Source: Bacteroidota bacterium (lineage in GTDB: Bacteria; Bacteroidota; Bacteroidia; Bacteroidales; FEN-979). Taken from it: 64,000 nt of DNA. The position numbers were made by a program, and so were the translations under genes. The stretch covers positions 55,832 to 119,831 of the forward strand of contig JAPLDL010000002.1 of the NCBI GenBank assembly GCA_026391735.1. The letters are read 5' to 3'. Positions 18,183 to 27,309 of the stretch are shown here, one piece after another (position 1 is the stretch's first letter; the number at the start of each line of letters is the position of its first letter). A model generated the notes under the pieces. That model searched no databases. It had not been told where the DNA came from and saw nothing but the letters and a program-made list of their open reading frames with translations.

Positions 18183-19256
18183 TTACTTGTATTCATTCAC
18201 AACCATTTCGCCCTGCACCACCCGTAAAGCATTCGCGGCCATTGCCTGGATCTCATTATCACCGGGATACACAACGACCTTTGCCAGTTTCTTAACATGT
18301 TCAATAATAAAATCGATCACTCTCTCCGAATGTGCAATCTCGCCGGTAAGCAAAATAGCATCCACTTCGCCTTTCAGGACGACATACATTTCGCCTATAC
18401 ATTTCGAAACCTGGTATGCCATGGCATCCATGATCTTCTTTGCCTTTTCATCACCGCTCTTGATGCGGAATTCGATAGCGCTCAGGTCGGTTGTCCCCAG
18501 ATGAGCCCTGATGCCTCCGCAATGGGTCAGAAGGCAATATACCTCCTCGGAAGGTTTTTTATCGACCAGGCACATCTTTACGATGTCGCCCAATGGCAGG
18601 CTTCCGCTGCGTATCATCGAGAACGGACCGTCGCCTTCAAAACCCTGGTTCACATCGATCACCCTTCCCTTGCGGTGAGCTCCGATAGTAGTCCCGTTAC
18701 CCATATGGGCTACGATCAGGTTCAGGTCCTCATATTTCATGTTCTGGCTCTCGGCAAACAACTTGGCGATAGCTTTCTGGTTCAGGGCATGGAAGATAGA
18801 TTTCCTCTCTATGCCAGGTGAACCTGTAACACGTGCAACGTCTTCCATTTCATCAACGACAGTAGGATCGGCAATCATAGCCATTGAGCCCGGGATCTCC
18901 GCAGAAACGGCGTCGGCAAGCAATCCGCCAAGATTAATGATATCCACGCCGACCGGACTGTTCCTGAGATCATGCTTCAGGGATTCGTTCACTGCATAAA
19001 CTCCTGATTTAACAGGCTTTACAAGGCCACCTCGGGAGATCACAATCTTCACCTCACTGAGGTCAAACTCGTTGTTCTGAAGCTCCTTCAACACGATCTG
19101 CTTGCGCAATTCCAACTGTTCATAAATCGTTTCAAAGCCTGCAAGCTCATCGGTAGTATGATACCGGTTGTTAATATAAAGGAGTTTGTAGTTGTTGTAG
19201 ACAGCAATCTGGGTAACCTTGTCCCTGGGATTAACTACTAAGATGTTGAATTTCAT
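18183..19256 (-). CDS. buk: Butyrate kinase
   Basis: 357 residues, full length for the family. It converts butyryl- or isobutyryl-phosphate and ADP into the free acid and ATP, or the reverse. It has the acetate/butyrate kinase (ASKHA) fold: N-terminal VNPRDKVTQIAVY, ISRGGLVKPVKSGVY, VAHMGNGTTIGAH (phosphate-binding loop), GEGPFS-type segment as EGDGPFSMIRSG, and CGGIRAHLGTTDL. It lies 17 bp downstream of icmF. No phosphotransbutyrylase gene is visible here, so the acyl-phosphate source is elsewhere in the genome or the pathway runs differently. Transcribed with icmF and acd. Confidence 0.93.
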   Translation of the reverse strand: MKFNILVVNPRDKVTQIAVYNNYKLLYINNRYHTTDELAGFETIYEQLELRKQIVLKELQNNEFDLSEVKIVISRGGLVKPVKSGVYAVNESLKHDLRNSPVGVDIINLGGLLADAVSAEIPGSMAMIADPTVVDEMEDVARVTGSPGIERKSIFHALNQKAIAKLFAESQNMKYEDLNLIVAHMGNGTTIGAHRKGRVIDVNQGFEGDGPFSMIRSGSLPLGDIVKMCLVDKKPSEEVYCLLTHCGGIRAHLGTTDLSAIEFRIKSGDEKAKKIMDAMAYQVSKCIGEMYVVLKGEVDAILLTGEIAHSERVIDFIIEHVKKLAKVVVYPGDNEIQAMAANALRVVQGEMVVNEYK

Positions 19257-19273
19257 ATCAGTAAACGTTTTAG

Positions 19274-22200
19274 CTACATGTTTCGCCTGTACTGACCTCC
19301 CACTTCAAACAATGCATGGGTGATCTGACCGATGGAACAGAATTTGGTTGCCTCCATCAGGCTTTCAAAGATATTCATATTTTGCGTTGCAGCGTATTTC
19401 AGATTATGAATTGCTGTTCCCGATTCCTCTTTCCAGCTTGCATGAAGATGTTTCAGCATATCGATCTGGTATTGTTTTTCTTCTTCTGTACTGCGGATGA
19501 CTTCGCCCGGTAAAACAGTGGGGCTGCCTTTGCTGCTCAGGAATGTATTGACTCCCATGATCGGAAGCTTCCCGCTGTTTTTCAGGTTTTCATAATACAG
19601 AGATTCTTCCTGGATCTTGCTCCTCTGATACATGGTTTCCATTGCTCCAAGTACCCCTCCCCTTTCGGAGATCCGCTCAAATTCAAGCATTACAGCTTCC
19701 TCAACAAGGTCGGTTAACTCTTCGATGATAAACGAACCCTGTAGGGTATTCTGGTTCTTTGCCAGGCCCAACTCATGGTTGATGATCATCTGGATCGCCA
19801 TGGCCCTGCGCACCGATTCCTCGGTAGGTGTTGTGATAGCTTCGTCGTAAGCATTGGTATGCAACGAATTGCAGTTGTCATAGATTGCATACAATGCCTG
19901 GAGGGTGGTACGGATATCGTTGAAGTCGATTTCCTGGGCATGCAGTGAACGGCCTGAAGTCTGGATATGATATTTGAGCATCTGCGAACGGCTATCGGCC
20001 TTATACCTGTACTTCATGGCCTTGGCCCAGATCAGGCGGGCTACGCGTCCGATCACCGAATATTCAGGATCGATGCCGTTGCTGAAAAAGAACGAAAGGT
20101 TGGGTGCAAACTTACTCACATCCATCCCCCGGCTTACGTAATATTCAACATAGGTGAACCCGTTCGAAAGGGTCAATGCAAGCTGGGTAATGGGATTAGC
20201 CCCGGCTTCGGCAATATGATATCCCGAAATTGAAACGGAGTAAAAATTCCTGACATTGTTATCGATGAAATATTCCTGGATATCACCCATCATTTTAAGG
20301 GCAAAATCAGTAGAGAAGATACAGGTGTTCTGGGCCTGGTCTTCCTTAAGGATGTCGGCCTGGACCGTTCCCCTAACGCGGCATAAGGTTTCGGTCCTGA
20401 TCTTCTGATAGACCTCCCCGGGCAGCACCTTGTCGCCTGTCACTCCAAGCAGCATCAGCCCCAGCCCCTTATTACCCTCAGGCAGAGGTCCCTGGTACTT
20501 TGGACGATCTGTCCCTTTCTTTTTGTAGATGGCTTTGATCTTCTTTTCAACTTCCTCCTCCATGCCATGCGCTATGATATATTTTTCGCATTCCTGGTCA
20601 ATGGCGGCATTCATGAAATAGCCGACCATTGCGGGGGCCGGACCGTTGATAGTCATTGAAACGCTGGTATTAGGATCCAGAAGGTTGAAGCCCGAATAGA
20701 GTTTCTTTGCATCGTCAAGGCAGGAGATGGAAACCCCCGAATTGCCTATCTTCCCGTAAATATCAGGACGAATATCTGGGTCGAAGCCGTACAGGGTCAC
20801 GCTATCGTAGGCTGTCGAAAGCCTCACGAATGGCAGTCCGTGCGACAAATAATGAAACCGCTTATTGGTACGCTCGGGACCACCTTCCCCTGCAAACATG
20901 CGTGTTGGGTCCTCAGCTGTGCGTTTGAACGGGAATACCCCGGCAGCGTATGGAAATTCACCCGGTACGTTCTCCCTGAGGTTCCATTTCAAAATATCAC
21001 CCCAGGCTTGGTAGCGTGGAAGGGAGATTTTGGGGATCTGCAAATGTGAAAGGGATTCGGTATGGGTTTTTACCTTGATCTCTTTCCCCCTCACCTTGTA
21101 GATATAGTTCTCCTCTTTAAAGGATCCGACCTTGTTTGCCCAGTTCTTAATAATCTCGTAGTTCGCGGCATCGAGCTTCTTCACCAGTTCGTCAAACAGG
21201 AGGTCCAGCTCAAGCATGATGTTACAGTCATGGGAATGTAGTTTCGGGTTCTTCTCCCTTTCCTGAGGTGGCGTATTACGGATGGCTTCAATAGTTTGAG
21301 AGATACCGTACAAGCGTTGCGCGATCTCCGACTGTTCAACAGTCCAGGTATTATAATTTCTGACGGCCTCGGCTATCTCTGAAAGGTACCTGGTACGCGA
21401 TGGAGGGATGATGAATATCTTCCCTTTCATCTCGTCACGGCCTTCAAAACTGCTTCCGAAATCCACTCCTGTTTTTGCTGAAATTGCCCTGATCAGGGCT
21501 TTGTAAAGCAGGTTTATGCCGGGATCGTTAAACTGTGAAGCCACTGAACCGAACACCGGCATCTCATCGACTTCCTTATCAAAAAACTCATGATTCCTCT
21601 GGTATTGTTTCTTCACATCCCTTATGGCATCAAGGGCTCCGCGTTTATCTCCTTTGTTAACTACCACGATATCGGCAAAATCAAGCATGTCGATCTTCTC
21701 AAGCTGACTGGCAGCGCCATATTCAGGCGTCATCACATACATCGACAGGTCGCTGTGATCGACGATCTCGGTGTCGCTCTGACCTATCCCCGAGGTCTCT
21801 ATCACTACCAGATCGAAGCCTGCAGCCTGCAGAATCATCGTAGCGTCTTTTACATATTTTGAAAGGGAGAGGTTCGATTGCCTGGTAGCAAGGGACCTCA
21901 TGAAAACCCTGGGGTCGAAGATGGCGTTCATGCGGATGCGGTCTCCGAGCAATGCGCCCCCTGTCTTGCGTTTGGTAGGATCCACCGAAATGATTGCAAT
22001 GGTCTTGTCTTTAAGGTCACCCAGGAAACGGCGCACCAGCTCGTCAACCAAAGATGATTTACCTGCACCGCCTGTGCCTGTGATCCCTAGAACAGGGACC
22101 CGGGAGCTGGGAGCTGGGAGCAGGGAGCAGGGAACAGGGAGCAGGGAACAGGGAACAGGGATGTGGGAGTCTTTATCCTGTATCTCGTATCTCGCATCTC

Positions 22201-22771
22201 GTATCCCTGAAAGTTCATCTAGCAAAGGTTTAGCTTTATCCGGGAAATTCTCTGCGAGCGTTATAAGACGGGCAATCGCATTGATGTTACGATTCCGAAT
22301 CTCATCCGCAGTCACACCCTTAAGCTCATCAAGGGGAAAGTCGCATCTCTCAAGGAGGTCGTTGATCATCCCCTGCAGGCTCATGCTACGGCCGTCATCG
22401 GGGGAATAGATCCTTGTTATCCCGTAATTCTGCAGATCTTCTATCTCCTTGGGCAATATCGTACCTCCGCCTCCTGCAAAAATTTTAATATGCCCGCATC
22501 CCCTCTCCTGCAGCAGGTCGTACATGTATTTCAGAAATTCATTATGCCCGCCCTGGTAGGAAGTGAGGGCGATGGCCTGTACGTCTTCCTGGATTGCACA
22601 ATCCACGATCTCCTGCACAGCCCGGTTATGACCGAGATGTATGACCTCGGCGCCGCTGGCCTGAAGTATCCTGCGCATGATGTTAATTGCTGCGTCGTGT
22701 CCGTCGAAAAGAGACGCAGCCGTGACAATCCGGATATGATTTTTCGGTTTATACGGTTCTGGGATTTTCAT
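19274..22771 (-). CDS. icmF: Fused isobutyryl-CoA mutase (B12 domain, GTPase chaperone, mutase)
   Basis: 1165 residues. It interconverts isobutyryl-CoA and n-butyryl-CoA with adenosylcobalamin, and some IcmF proteins also act on pivalyl- or isovaleryl-CoA. Order: B12-binding domain with FDGHDAAIN (His25 as lower cobalt ligand), a MeaB-like G-protein chaperone with P-loop [13 protein letters not shown] near 229-241 and NKGDKRG as G4, then the mutase barrel ([14 protein letters not shown] onward). The linker between B12 and GTPase domains, about residues 190-226, is low complexity (repeated PVPCSLL) because a short-repeat array is inserted in frame (22091-22210). The rest looks intact. It overlaps no neighbour: acd lies 9 bp upstream, buk 17 bp downstream. 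Confidence 0.93.
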   Translation of the reverse strand: MKIPEPYKPKNHIRIVTAASLFDGHDAAINIMRRILQASGAEVIHLGHNRAVQEIVDCAIQEDVQAIALTSYQGGHNEFLKYMYDLLQERGCGHIKIFAGGGGTILPKEIEDLQNYGITRIYSPDDGRSMSLQGMINDLLERCDFPLDELKGVTADEIRNRNINAIARLITLAENFPDKAKPLLDELSGIRDARYEIQDKDSHIPVPCSLLPVPCSLLPAPSSRVPVLGITGTGGAGKSSLVDELVRRFLGDLKDKTIAIISVDPTKRKTGGALLGDRIRMNAIFDPRVFMRSLATRQSNLSLSKYVKDATMILQAAGFDLVVIETSGIGQSDTEIVDHSDLSMYVMTPEYGAASQLEKIDMLDFADIVVVNKGDKRGALDAIRDVKKQYQRNHEFFDKEVDEMPVFGSVASQFNDPGINLLYKALIRAISAKTGVDFGSSFEGRDEMKGKIFIIPPSRTRYLSEIAEAVRNYNTWTVEQSEIAQRLYGISQTIEAIRNTPPQEREKNPKLHSHDCNIMLELDLLFDELVKKLDAANYEIIKNWANKVGSFKEENYIYKVRGKEIKVKTHTESLSHLQIPKISLPRYQAWGDILKWNLRENVPGEFPYAAGVFPFKRTAEDPTRMFAGEGGPERTNKRFHYLSHGLPFVRLSTAYDSVTLYGFDPDIRPDIYGKIGNSGVSISCLDDAKKLYSGFNLLDPNTSVSMTINGPAPAMVGYFMNAAIDQECEKYIIAHGMEEEVEKKIKAIYKKKGTDRPKYQGPLPEGNKGLGLMLLGVTGDKVLPGEVYQKIRTETLCRVRGTVQADILKEDQAQNTCIFSTDFALKMMGDIQEYFIDNNVRNFYSVSISGYHIAEAGANPITQLALTLSNGFTYVEYYVSRGMDVSKFAPNLSFFFSNGIDPEYSVIGRVARLIWAKAMKYRYKADSRSQMLKYHIQTSGRSLHAQEIDFNDIRTTLQALYAIYDNCNSLHTNAYDEAITTPTEESVRRAMAIQMIINHELGLAKNQNTLQGSFIIEELTDLVEEAVMLEFERISERGGVLGAMETMYQRSKIQEESLYYENLKNSGKLPIMGVNTFLSSKGSPTVLPGEVIRSTEEEKQYQIDMLKHLHASWKEESGTAIHNLKYAATQNMNIFESLMEATKFCSIGQITHALFEVGGQYRRNM
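22091..22210. repeat. Short-unit array inside icmF
   Basis: On the plus strand: repeats of the 7-mers gggagct, gggagca and gggaaca (22100-22160), then repeats of tatctcg (22180-22207). The combined length keeps the icmF frame and encodes the inter-domain linker. No complementary second arm was seen. Confidence 0.85.
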
Positions 22772-22780
22772 TGATCAGCA

Positions 22781-23926
22781 TTATTCATTCATGATAGCTC
22801 TGGCGATGATGATCAGCTGGATCTCGCTTGTGCCTTCATAGATCTGGGTAAGCTTCGCATCACGCATCAACCGCTCCACATGGTACTCCTTTACATAGCC
22901 GTAACCTCCGTGGATCTGAACGGCTTCGGTGGTAACATACATGGCAGTTTCGGCAGCCCAGTACTTGGCCATTGCGCTGGCAGTGCCATAAGGCCTGCCC
23001 TGGTCCTTGAGCCATGCTGACTTCAGGGTGAAATACCTGGCCGCTTCAATACGTGTATGCATCTCGGCGAGCTTGAAACCAATCGCCTGGTGGTTGATGA
23101 TCTCGGTTCCGAAGGCTTTGCGTTCCTTCGAATATTTAAGTGCTCTTTCGTACGCTCCCTGGGCGATTCCCAATGCCTGCGCGGCAATCCCTATACGCCC
23201 TCCCTCGAGGGTCTTCATCGCGATCTTGAAACCCATGCCGTCGCCGCCGAGGAGGTTCTCCTTGGGGACCTTCACATCGCTGAACATGATAGAATGCGTA
23301 TCGCTGCTCCTCATCCCCATTTTATCTTCATGGGGACCAAGGGTGATGCCCGGTGAATTACGGTCGACGATCAATGCATTGATGCCCTTATGCCCTTTTT
23401 CCTTGTGGGTCTGGGCAATGAGGATGTATGTCGATGCGCAGTTGCCGTTGGTGATCCAGTTCTTTACCCCGTTCACAAGATAATGGTCTCCCATATCTAA
23501 GGCCATGGTCCTCTGCGAAGTGGCGTCGGAACCTGCTTCAGGCTCTGATAAAAGAAATGCTCCAAGCTTCTTCCCGCTGGCCAGGGGCTTCAGCCATTTC
23601 TCTTTCTGCTCTTCTGTGCCGAATTCCTCAAGCTCATAACAAACAAGTGAATTGTTTACCGAAATAATGACCGCAGCAGAAGAATCCACTTTCGAAATTT
23701 CCTCCAGCGCAAGGACGTACGAAACGGTATCCATCCCTCCCCCGTCATACTTTGGGTCTGCCATCATGCCCATGAATCCCAGTTCGGTCAGAGCTTTCAC
23801 ATGCTCTGTTGGGAACAGGGCTTTTGTATCCCGTTCAATAACATCTTTGATCAGTTCTCTTTGGGCATAATCGCGGGCACTCTGCTGGATCATCAGCTGT
23901 TCCTCGGTAAAATCGAAATTCAACAT
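22781..23926 (-). CDS. Short-chain acyl-CoA dehydrogenase (butyryl/isobutyryl type)
   Basis: 381 residues. FAD enzyme that dehydrogenates an acyl-CoA to the 2-enoyl-CoA, passing electrons to ETF. Signatures: LSEPEAGSDATS, the WITNG loop, GIAAQALGIAQGAYE, and IYEGTSEIQ with catalytic Glu364 in the position used by SCAD and MCAD. First gene of the acd-icmF-buk operon, directly behind a well-formed promoter (23944-23974). Context suggests butyryl-CoA or isobutyryl-CoA as substrate. The exact chain length cannot be read from the sequence. Confidence 0.93.
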   Translation of the reverse strand: MLNFDFTEEQLMIQQSARDYAQRELIKDVIERDTKALFPTEHVKALTELGFMGMMADPKYDGGGMDTVSYVLALEEISKVDSSAAVIISVNNSLVCYELEEFGTEEQKEKWLKPLASGKKLGAFLLSEPEAGSDATSQRTMALDMGDHYLVNGVKNWITNGNCASTYILIAQTHKEKGHKGINALIVDRNSPGITLGPHEDKMGMRSSDTHSIMFSDVKVPKENLLGGDGMGFKIAMKTLEGGRIGIAAQALGIAQGAYERALKYSKERKAFGTEIINHQAIGFKLAEMHTRIEAARYFTLKSAWLKDQGRPYGTASAMAKYWAAETAMYVTTEAVQIHGGYGYVKEYHVERLMRDAKLTQIYEGTSEIQLIIIARAIMNE

Positions 23927-23943
23927 ATGAAGATTATTTGATA

Positions 23944-23974
23944 CAAAGATAGGATTCTGACTGACTTAAACAAA
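23944..23974 (-). promoter_or_regulatory. Promoter of the acd-icmF-buk operon
   Basis: On the minus strand TTTG (23971-23974) and TATCTTTG (23944-23951) are separated by exactly 19 bp, an exact match to the Bacteroidetes -33/-7 consensus. It lies 18 bp before the acd start codon. Confidence 0.82.
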
Positions 23975-23983
23975 AAACAAGGC

Positions 23984-24009
23984 AAAAAAAACCCCGGAAA
24001 AGGCCGGGG
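23984..24009 (-). terminator. Intrinsic terminator of the small secreted lipocalin-like gene
   Basis: Minus-strand stem ccccgg/ccggggt with a 6 nt loop (arms 24004-24009 and 23992-23997), followed by eight T. It separates the upstream gene from the acd promoter. Confidence 0.85.
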
Positions 24010-24032
24010 ATTTATAGAATTCATTAAGTTGA

Positions 24033-24545
24033 TTATTTTTCCCTGAGATAGAAAACATATAGATTGCCAGATTTCAGGATCTGCACAACCTGGAGGGTGT
24101 CGCTATTCAGCTTAAATATTTGCATTTTGGTTTTCTCCTTGGTTGTCAGGTTTTTGATCGTCAGTAAATCTTTCTTTTTGGTTTTCCAGGAATATTTTTC
24201 CGATTTATCTGCCGTTGTTTTTACAGCTGATTTGTCGGGAAGGAATTCCATAACCGAATTCCTCATTGCAACGGCAGTTTTTTTAAGCTCAACCATTTGG
24301 GTTTTATCCATTTTTTGCTGGGGTGCAGCTTGTTTTTTTGCAGTATCCTGGACTGCAGGTTTTGGAGGAAGCGGTTGAAAGATGTTGTTTGCCGATATCC
24401 TGTGGGTCTTCCATTTGCCCAGGAGATCCGGGAAATTAACAGTGTTAACAGGTTTGGAAACTGTTTCCTGGGCCGAAGCATAAGTTCCCAGGAGTATTAA
24501 TGAAATAAGAATTGAGAGATAAACGGTCAGCTTATTTTTTTTCAT
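24033..24545 (-). CDS. Secreted lipocalin-like protein, function unknown
   Basis: 170 residues with a signal peptide ending near ASAQ. After a Pro/Lys-rich stretch (PLPPKPAVQDTAKK) the protein has LLGKWKTHRI near the start and alternating strands (MEFLPDKSAVKT, YSWKTKKKDLLTI, MQIFKLNSDTLQVVQ), the pattern of lipocalin-like domains that Bacteroidetes export. Ligand unknown. It ends in its own terminator and starts 39 bp after the acyl-CoA synthetase stop codon. Confidence 0.7.
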   Translation of the reverse strand: MKKNKLTVYLSILISLILLGTYASAQETVSKPVNTVNFPDLLGKWKTHRISANNIFQPLPPKPAVQDTAKKQAAPQQKMDKTQMVELKKTAVAMRNSVMEFLPDKSAVKTTADKSEKYSWKTKKKDLLTIKNLTTKEKTKMQIFKLNSDTLQVVQILKSGNLYVFYLREK

Positions 24546-24584
24546 AGTTGTTTTTCTTTTTAAAACGAAATGATGAATGATTTA

Positions 24585-27269
24585 TTATAATTCCTTTTCA
24601 ACTTCCACGGTAGAATCGCTTGTATCGGTATGGACTGAAAATCCTCTCTTTTTAAAAACCGAGATCATTCGTTTATTGTCGGTAGTGGTCTGGGCAACGA
24701 TCTTTTTCAGGTTCCATTTTTTTGCAATTTCCATGCAAAAGTCAGTAATGATATTTCCAAGATCTTTCTTCTGATAAGAGTCAATGATCAGGATGGCATA
24801 TTCGACGGTTTCATGGTCGGGGTCGGCGATGAGCCTGCCCACGCCAACAAGTTTTCGGTGTTCCCCCTCCTGTATCTCGGCCACAATGGCAATCTCCCGG
24901 TCATAATCGATATAACAATACCTTGTAGCCACTTCATGTGATTGCCACTGGAAGAAATACCTGAAACGGCTGTACAGGGATTCTTTGGAACAACGTCCGA
25001 TCATCTCCAGCCAGAGAGGTTCGTCCTCCGGTTTAATGGGTCTCAGGAGGATTTCTTTCCCATCCTGCAGGGTGACTGTACGTACATATTTTTCGGGATA
25101 CGGATGCAGGGCCAGATGTGCGAACGGGACCTGTTCAATGCCTGCGATCCTAGTGTCTATCATGATCCGGGCATCAAGAGCAACCACATCGGTTGTAGTG
25201 ACAAGAAGTGGGTTGATATCCAGCTCGGTGATCTCCGGATAGTCGGCAGCAAGGTATGACAGGCGGATCAGGATCTGGATCAGCCCATCGATATTTTTTG
25301 CCGGGCTTCCCCTGTATCCTTTAAGCAGGGGGTAGATCTTCAGCGATTCCAGCATCTGGCGAGCCAGGCTTTCATTCAGCGGGGGAAATCCCAGGGCTTT
25401 GTCGGCAAAGAGTTCTGCAGTAATCCCTCCCATTCCCACCATGAGTATAGTACCGAACACACTATCTTTTTTTATCCCGAGGATGAGTTCCACCGATTCT
25501 TTTTCAGCCACCATCTTTTGCACTGTGATCCCTTCCACCAGGGCATCCGGCCGCTTCAGCTTCACCGAATCCATGATCCTCTCAAAGGCTGCCTTTAACA
25601 GTTTTTCATTTCCAAGGTTGAGCTGAACTCCGCCAACATCCGACTTATGGGTGATGTCGGGTGACTGGATCTTAAGGACGACAGGATAGCCGGTTTTTTC
25701 CGCAATTTTTACGGCTTCCATGGCATCAATGGCGAGTACCGGCCTGGTAGTGGAAATGCCATAGGATTCAAGGATAAGCTTGGATACATCCTCCGATAAA
25801 ACAGCTCCTTTATCCCTGATCAGCTTGTTGAATTCCTGGCGCATTTTTTCTCTATCGACACTGAACTCAACAGGGACATCTTTCGGAGTCTCATACAAGA
25901 TCTTGAGGTTCTTAGAGTATGCAACCAACGTCATGAACGCTTTGATCGCCTGCTCAGGTGTACGGTAAGAGGCAATCCCGGCTTCCACCAAAATGTCATC
26001 GGCTTTATGCATACTTTGTCCGCCAAGCCATGCCGCCAGGATAGGTTTCCTGGTCGTTGTGACCAGGGCGCTGATCTCTCTTGCAGTAGCTTCCGTATTA
26101 GTCATAGCCTGGGGGGTCAGTATCACCAGTATGGCATCAACCGAAGGATCTTCAAGAACTATCTGAGTGGCTTTGGATATTCTTTTAGCCCGTGCATCCC
26201 CAAGCACATCTACCGGATTGCCGTGTGACCAGTATTCGGGCAGGTTCTCGTTAAGCTTCTTCATGGTCTCATCGGAAAGCTTTGCCAGCACTCCGTTTGA
26301 CGCAATAAGAGCATCGGTTGCCATAACTCCCGGTCCGCCTGCATTGGTGATGATCCCAAGCCTTGGGCCATGGGGGAACCGGCCGCGGCCGATCAGTTCA
26401 GCGATAGAGAAAATATCACCGATCTCGTATACTCTTGCAAGGCCTGTCCTCTGGAAAGCAGCATCGTATACGGCATCTTCTGAAGCCATTGCCCCGGTAT
26501 GGGAGGCCGCTACCTGGGCCGACTCTGGGAAACGGCCAGCTTTGTAAACTATGATAGGCTTTTTTCGTGCAAAGGCCCGGGCCGCGGTCATGAATTTTCG
26601 GGGGTTCTGTATCGATTCAATATACAGGATGATGGAATGGGTATTTTCATCATCCCCGAAGTAATCGATCAGGTCTCCGAACTCCACATCCATGCTGTTT
26701 CCGATAGAGACAAAATACGAAAACCCGATCTTTCCTTCTATGGCCCAGTCAAGGACCGAAGTACACAAAGCGCCGGATTGAGAGATAAAGGCAATATTCC
26801 CTTGTTTTGGCATCTCCGCCGCAAAGCTGGCATTCAGTTTAAGTGAAGGAACTATGATTCCCAGGCAATTCGGGCCAAGCACTCTCATGCCTTCAAATTT
26901 CCTGACCTCAACACGTACGAGCTCCTCAAGCGTTCGTCCGGCTTCTCCCACTTCCTTGAAACCCGCCGATATGATGATGATCCCCCGTATCCCGGCTTCA
27001 CCGCAGTCCCTGATGGCCAACGGCACTTTCTCGGCAGGCGAACAGATGATCCCCAGGTCGGGGGATCTCGGGAGGCTTTTCAGATCAGGGTAACAGGGTA
27101 TGCCCATCACCGCTTCATGATCGGGATTCACAGGGTATACCACCCCCCGGAATCCCCCGCTGACCAGGTTGATGAGCACTTTCCCGCTGACCGAATTGGG
27201 ATTCGTCGTAACCCCGATCAAGGCTATACGCTTGGGATTAAAGATGTTATTAAGCTTATGGATGTTCAT
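24585..27269 (-). CDS. ADP-forming acyl-CoA synthetase fused to a GNAT acetyltransferase
   Basis: 894 residues. Order: CoA-binding domain (IALIGVTTNPNSVSGKV), two succinyl-CoA-synthetase-like domains with the phospho-His in AASHTGAMASED, an ATP-grasp domain (about 480-700; YPVVLKIQSPDITHKSDVGG), and a C-terminal GNAT domain (about 725-890; LVGVGRLIADPD, SYQKKDLGNIITDF). This is the architecture of the bacterial Pat/YfiQ-like proteins and of bifunctional acetate-CoA ligases. Where the synthetase core is active it makes ATP from acyl-CoA, and the GNAT part can acetylate lysines of other enzymes. Because the phospho-His and ATP-grasp motifs are kept here, synthetase activity is plausible. Confidence 0.88.
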   Translation of the reverse strand: MNIHKLNNIFNPKRIALIGVTTNPNSVSGKVLINLVSGGFRGVVYPVNPDHEAVMGIPCYPDLKSLPRSPDLGIICSPAEKVPLAIRDCGEAGIRGIIIISAGFKEVGEAGRTLEELVRVEVRKFEGMRVLGPNCLGIIVPSLKLNASFAAEMPKQGNIAFISQSGALCTSVLDWAIEGKIGFSYFVSIGNSMDVEFGDLIDYFGDDENTHSIILYIESIQNPRKFMTAARAFARKKPIIVYKAGRFPESAQVAASHTGAMASEDAVYDAAFQRTGLARVYEIGDIFSIAELIGRGRFPHGPRLGIITNAGGPGVMATDALIASNGVLAKLSDETMKKLNENLPEYWSHGNPVDVLGDARAKRISKATQIVLEDPSVDAILVILTPQAMTNTEATAREISALVTTTRKPILAAWLGGQSMHKADDILVEAGIASYRTPEQAIKAFMTLVAYSKNLKILYETPKDVPVEFSVDREKMRQEFNKLIRDKGAVLSEDVSKLILESYGISTTRPVLAIDAMEAVKIAEKTGYPVVLKIQSPDITHKSDVGGVQLNLGNEKLLKAAFERIMDSVKLKRPDALVEGITVQKMVAEKESVELILGIKKDSVFGTILMVGMGGITAELFADKALGFPPLNESLARQMLESLKIYPLLKGYRGSPAKNIDGLIQILIRLSYLAADYPEITELDINPLLVTTTDVVALDARIMIDTRIAGIEQVPFAHLALHPYPEKYVRTVTLQDGKEILLRPIKPEDEPLWLEMIGRCSKESLYSRFRYFFQWQSHEVATRYCYIDYDREIAIVAEIQEGEHRKLVGVGRLIADPDHETVEYAILIIDSYQKKDLGNIITDFCMEIAKKWNLKKIVAQTTTDNKRMISVFKKRGFSVHTDTSDSTVEVEKEL

Positions 27270-27291
27270 CCCTTCACTTCAGATTAGACTG

Positions 27292-27299
27292 CAAAGATA
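27292..27299 (-). promoter_or_regulatory. Candidate -7 element for the acyl-CoA synthetase gene
   Basis: TATCTTTG on the minus strand, an exact TAnnTTTG match 23 bp upstream of the start codon. No clear -33 TTTG. Confidence 0.5.
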
Positions 27300-27309
27300 C
27301 AGTATTGAT

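Noticed and set aside
21900..22409. Long plus-strand open frame opposite icmF
   Set aside because: It is a shadow of the coding strand, lengthened by the low-complexity array, with no protein-like features.
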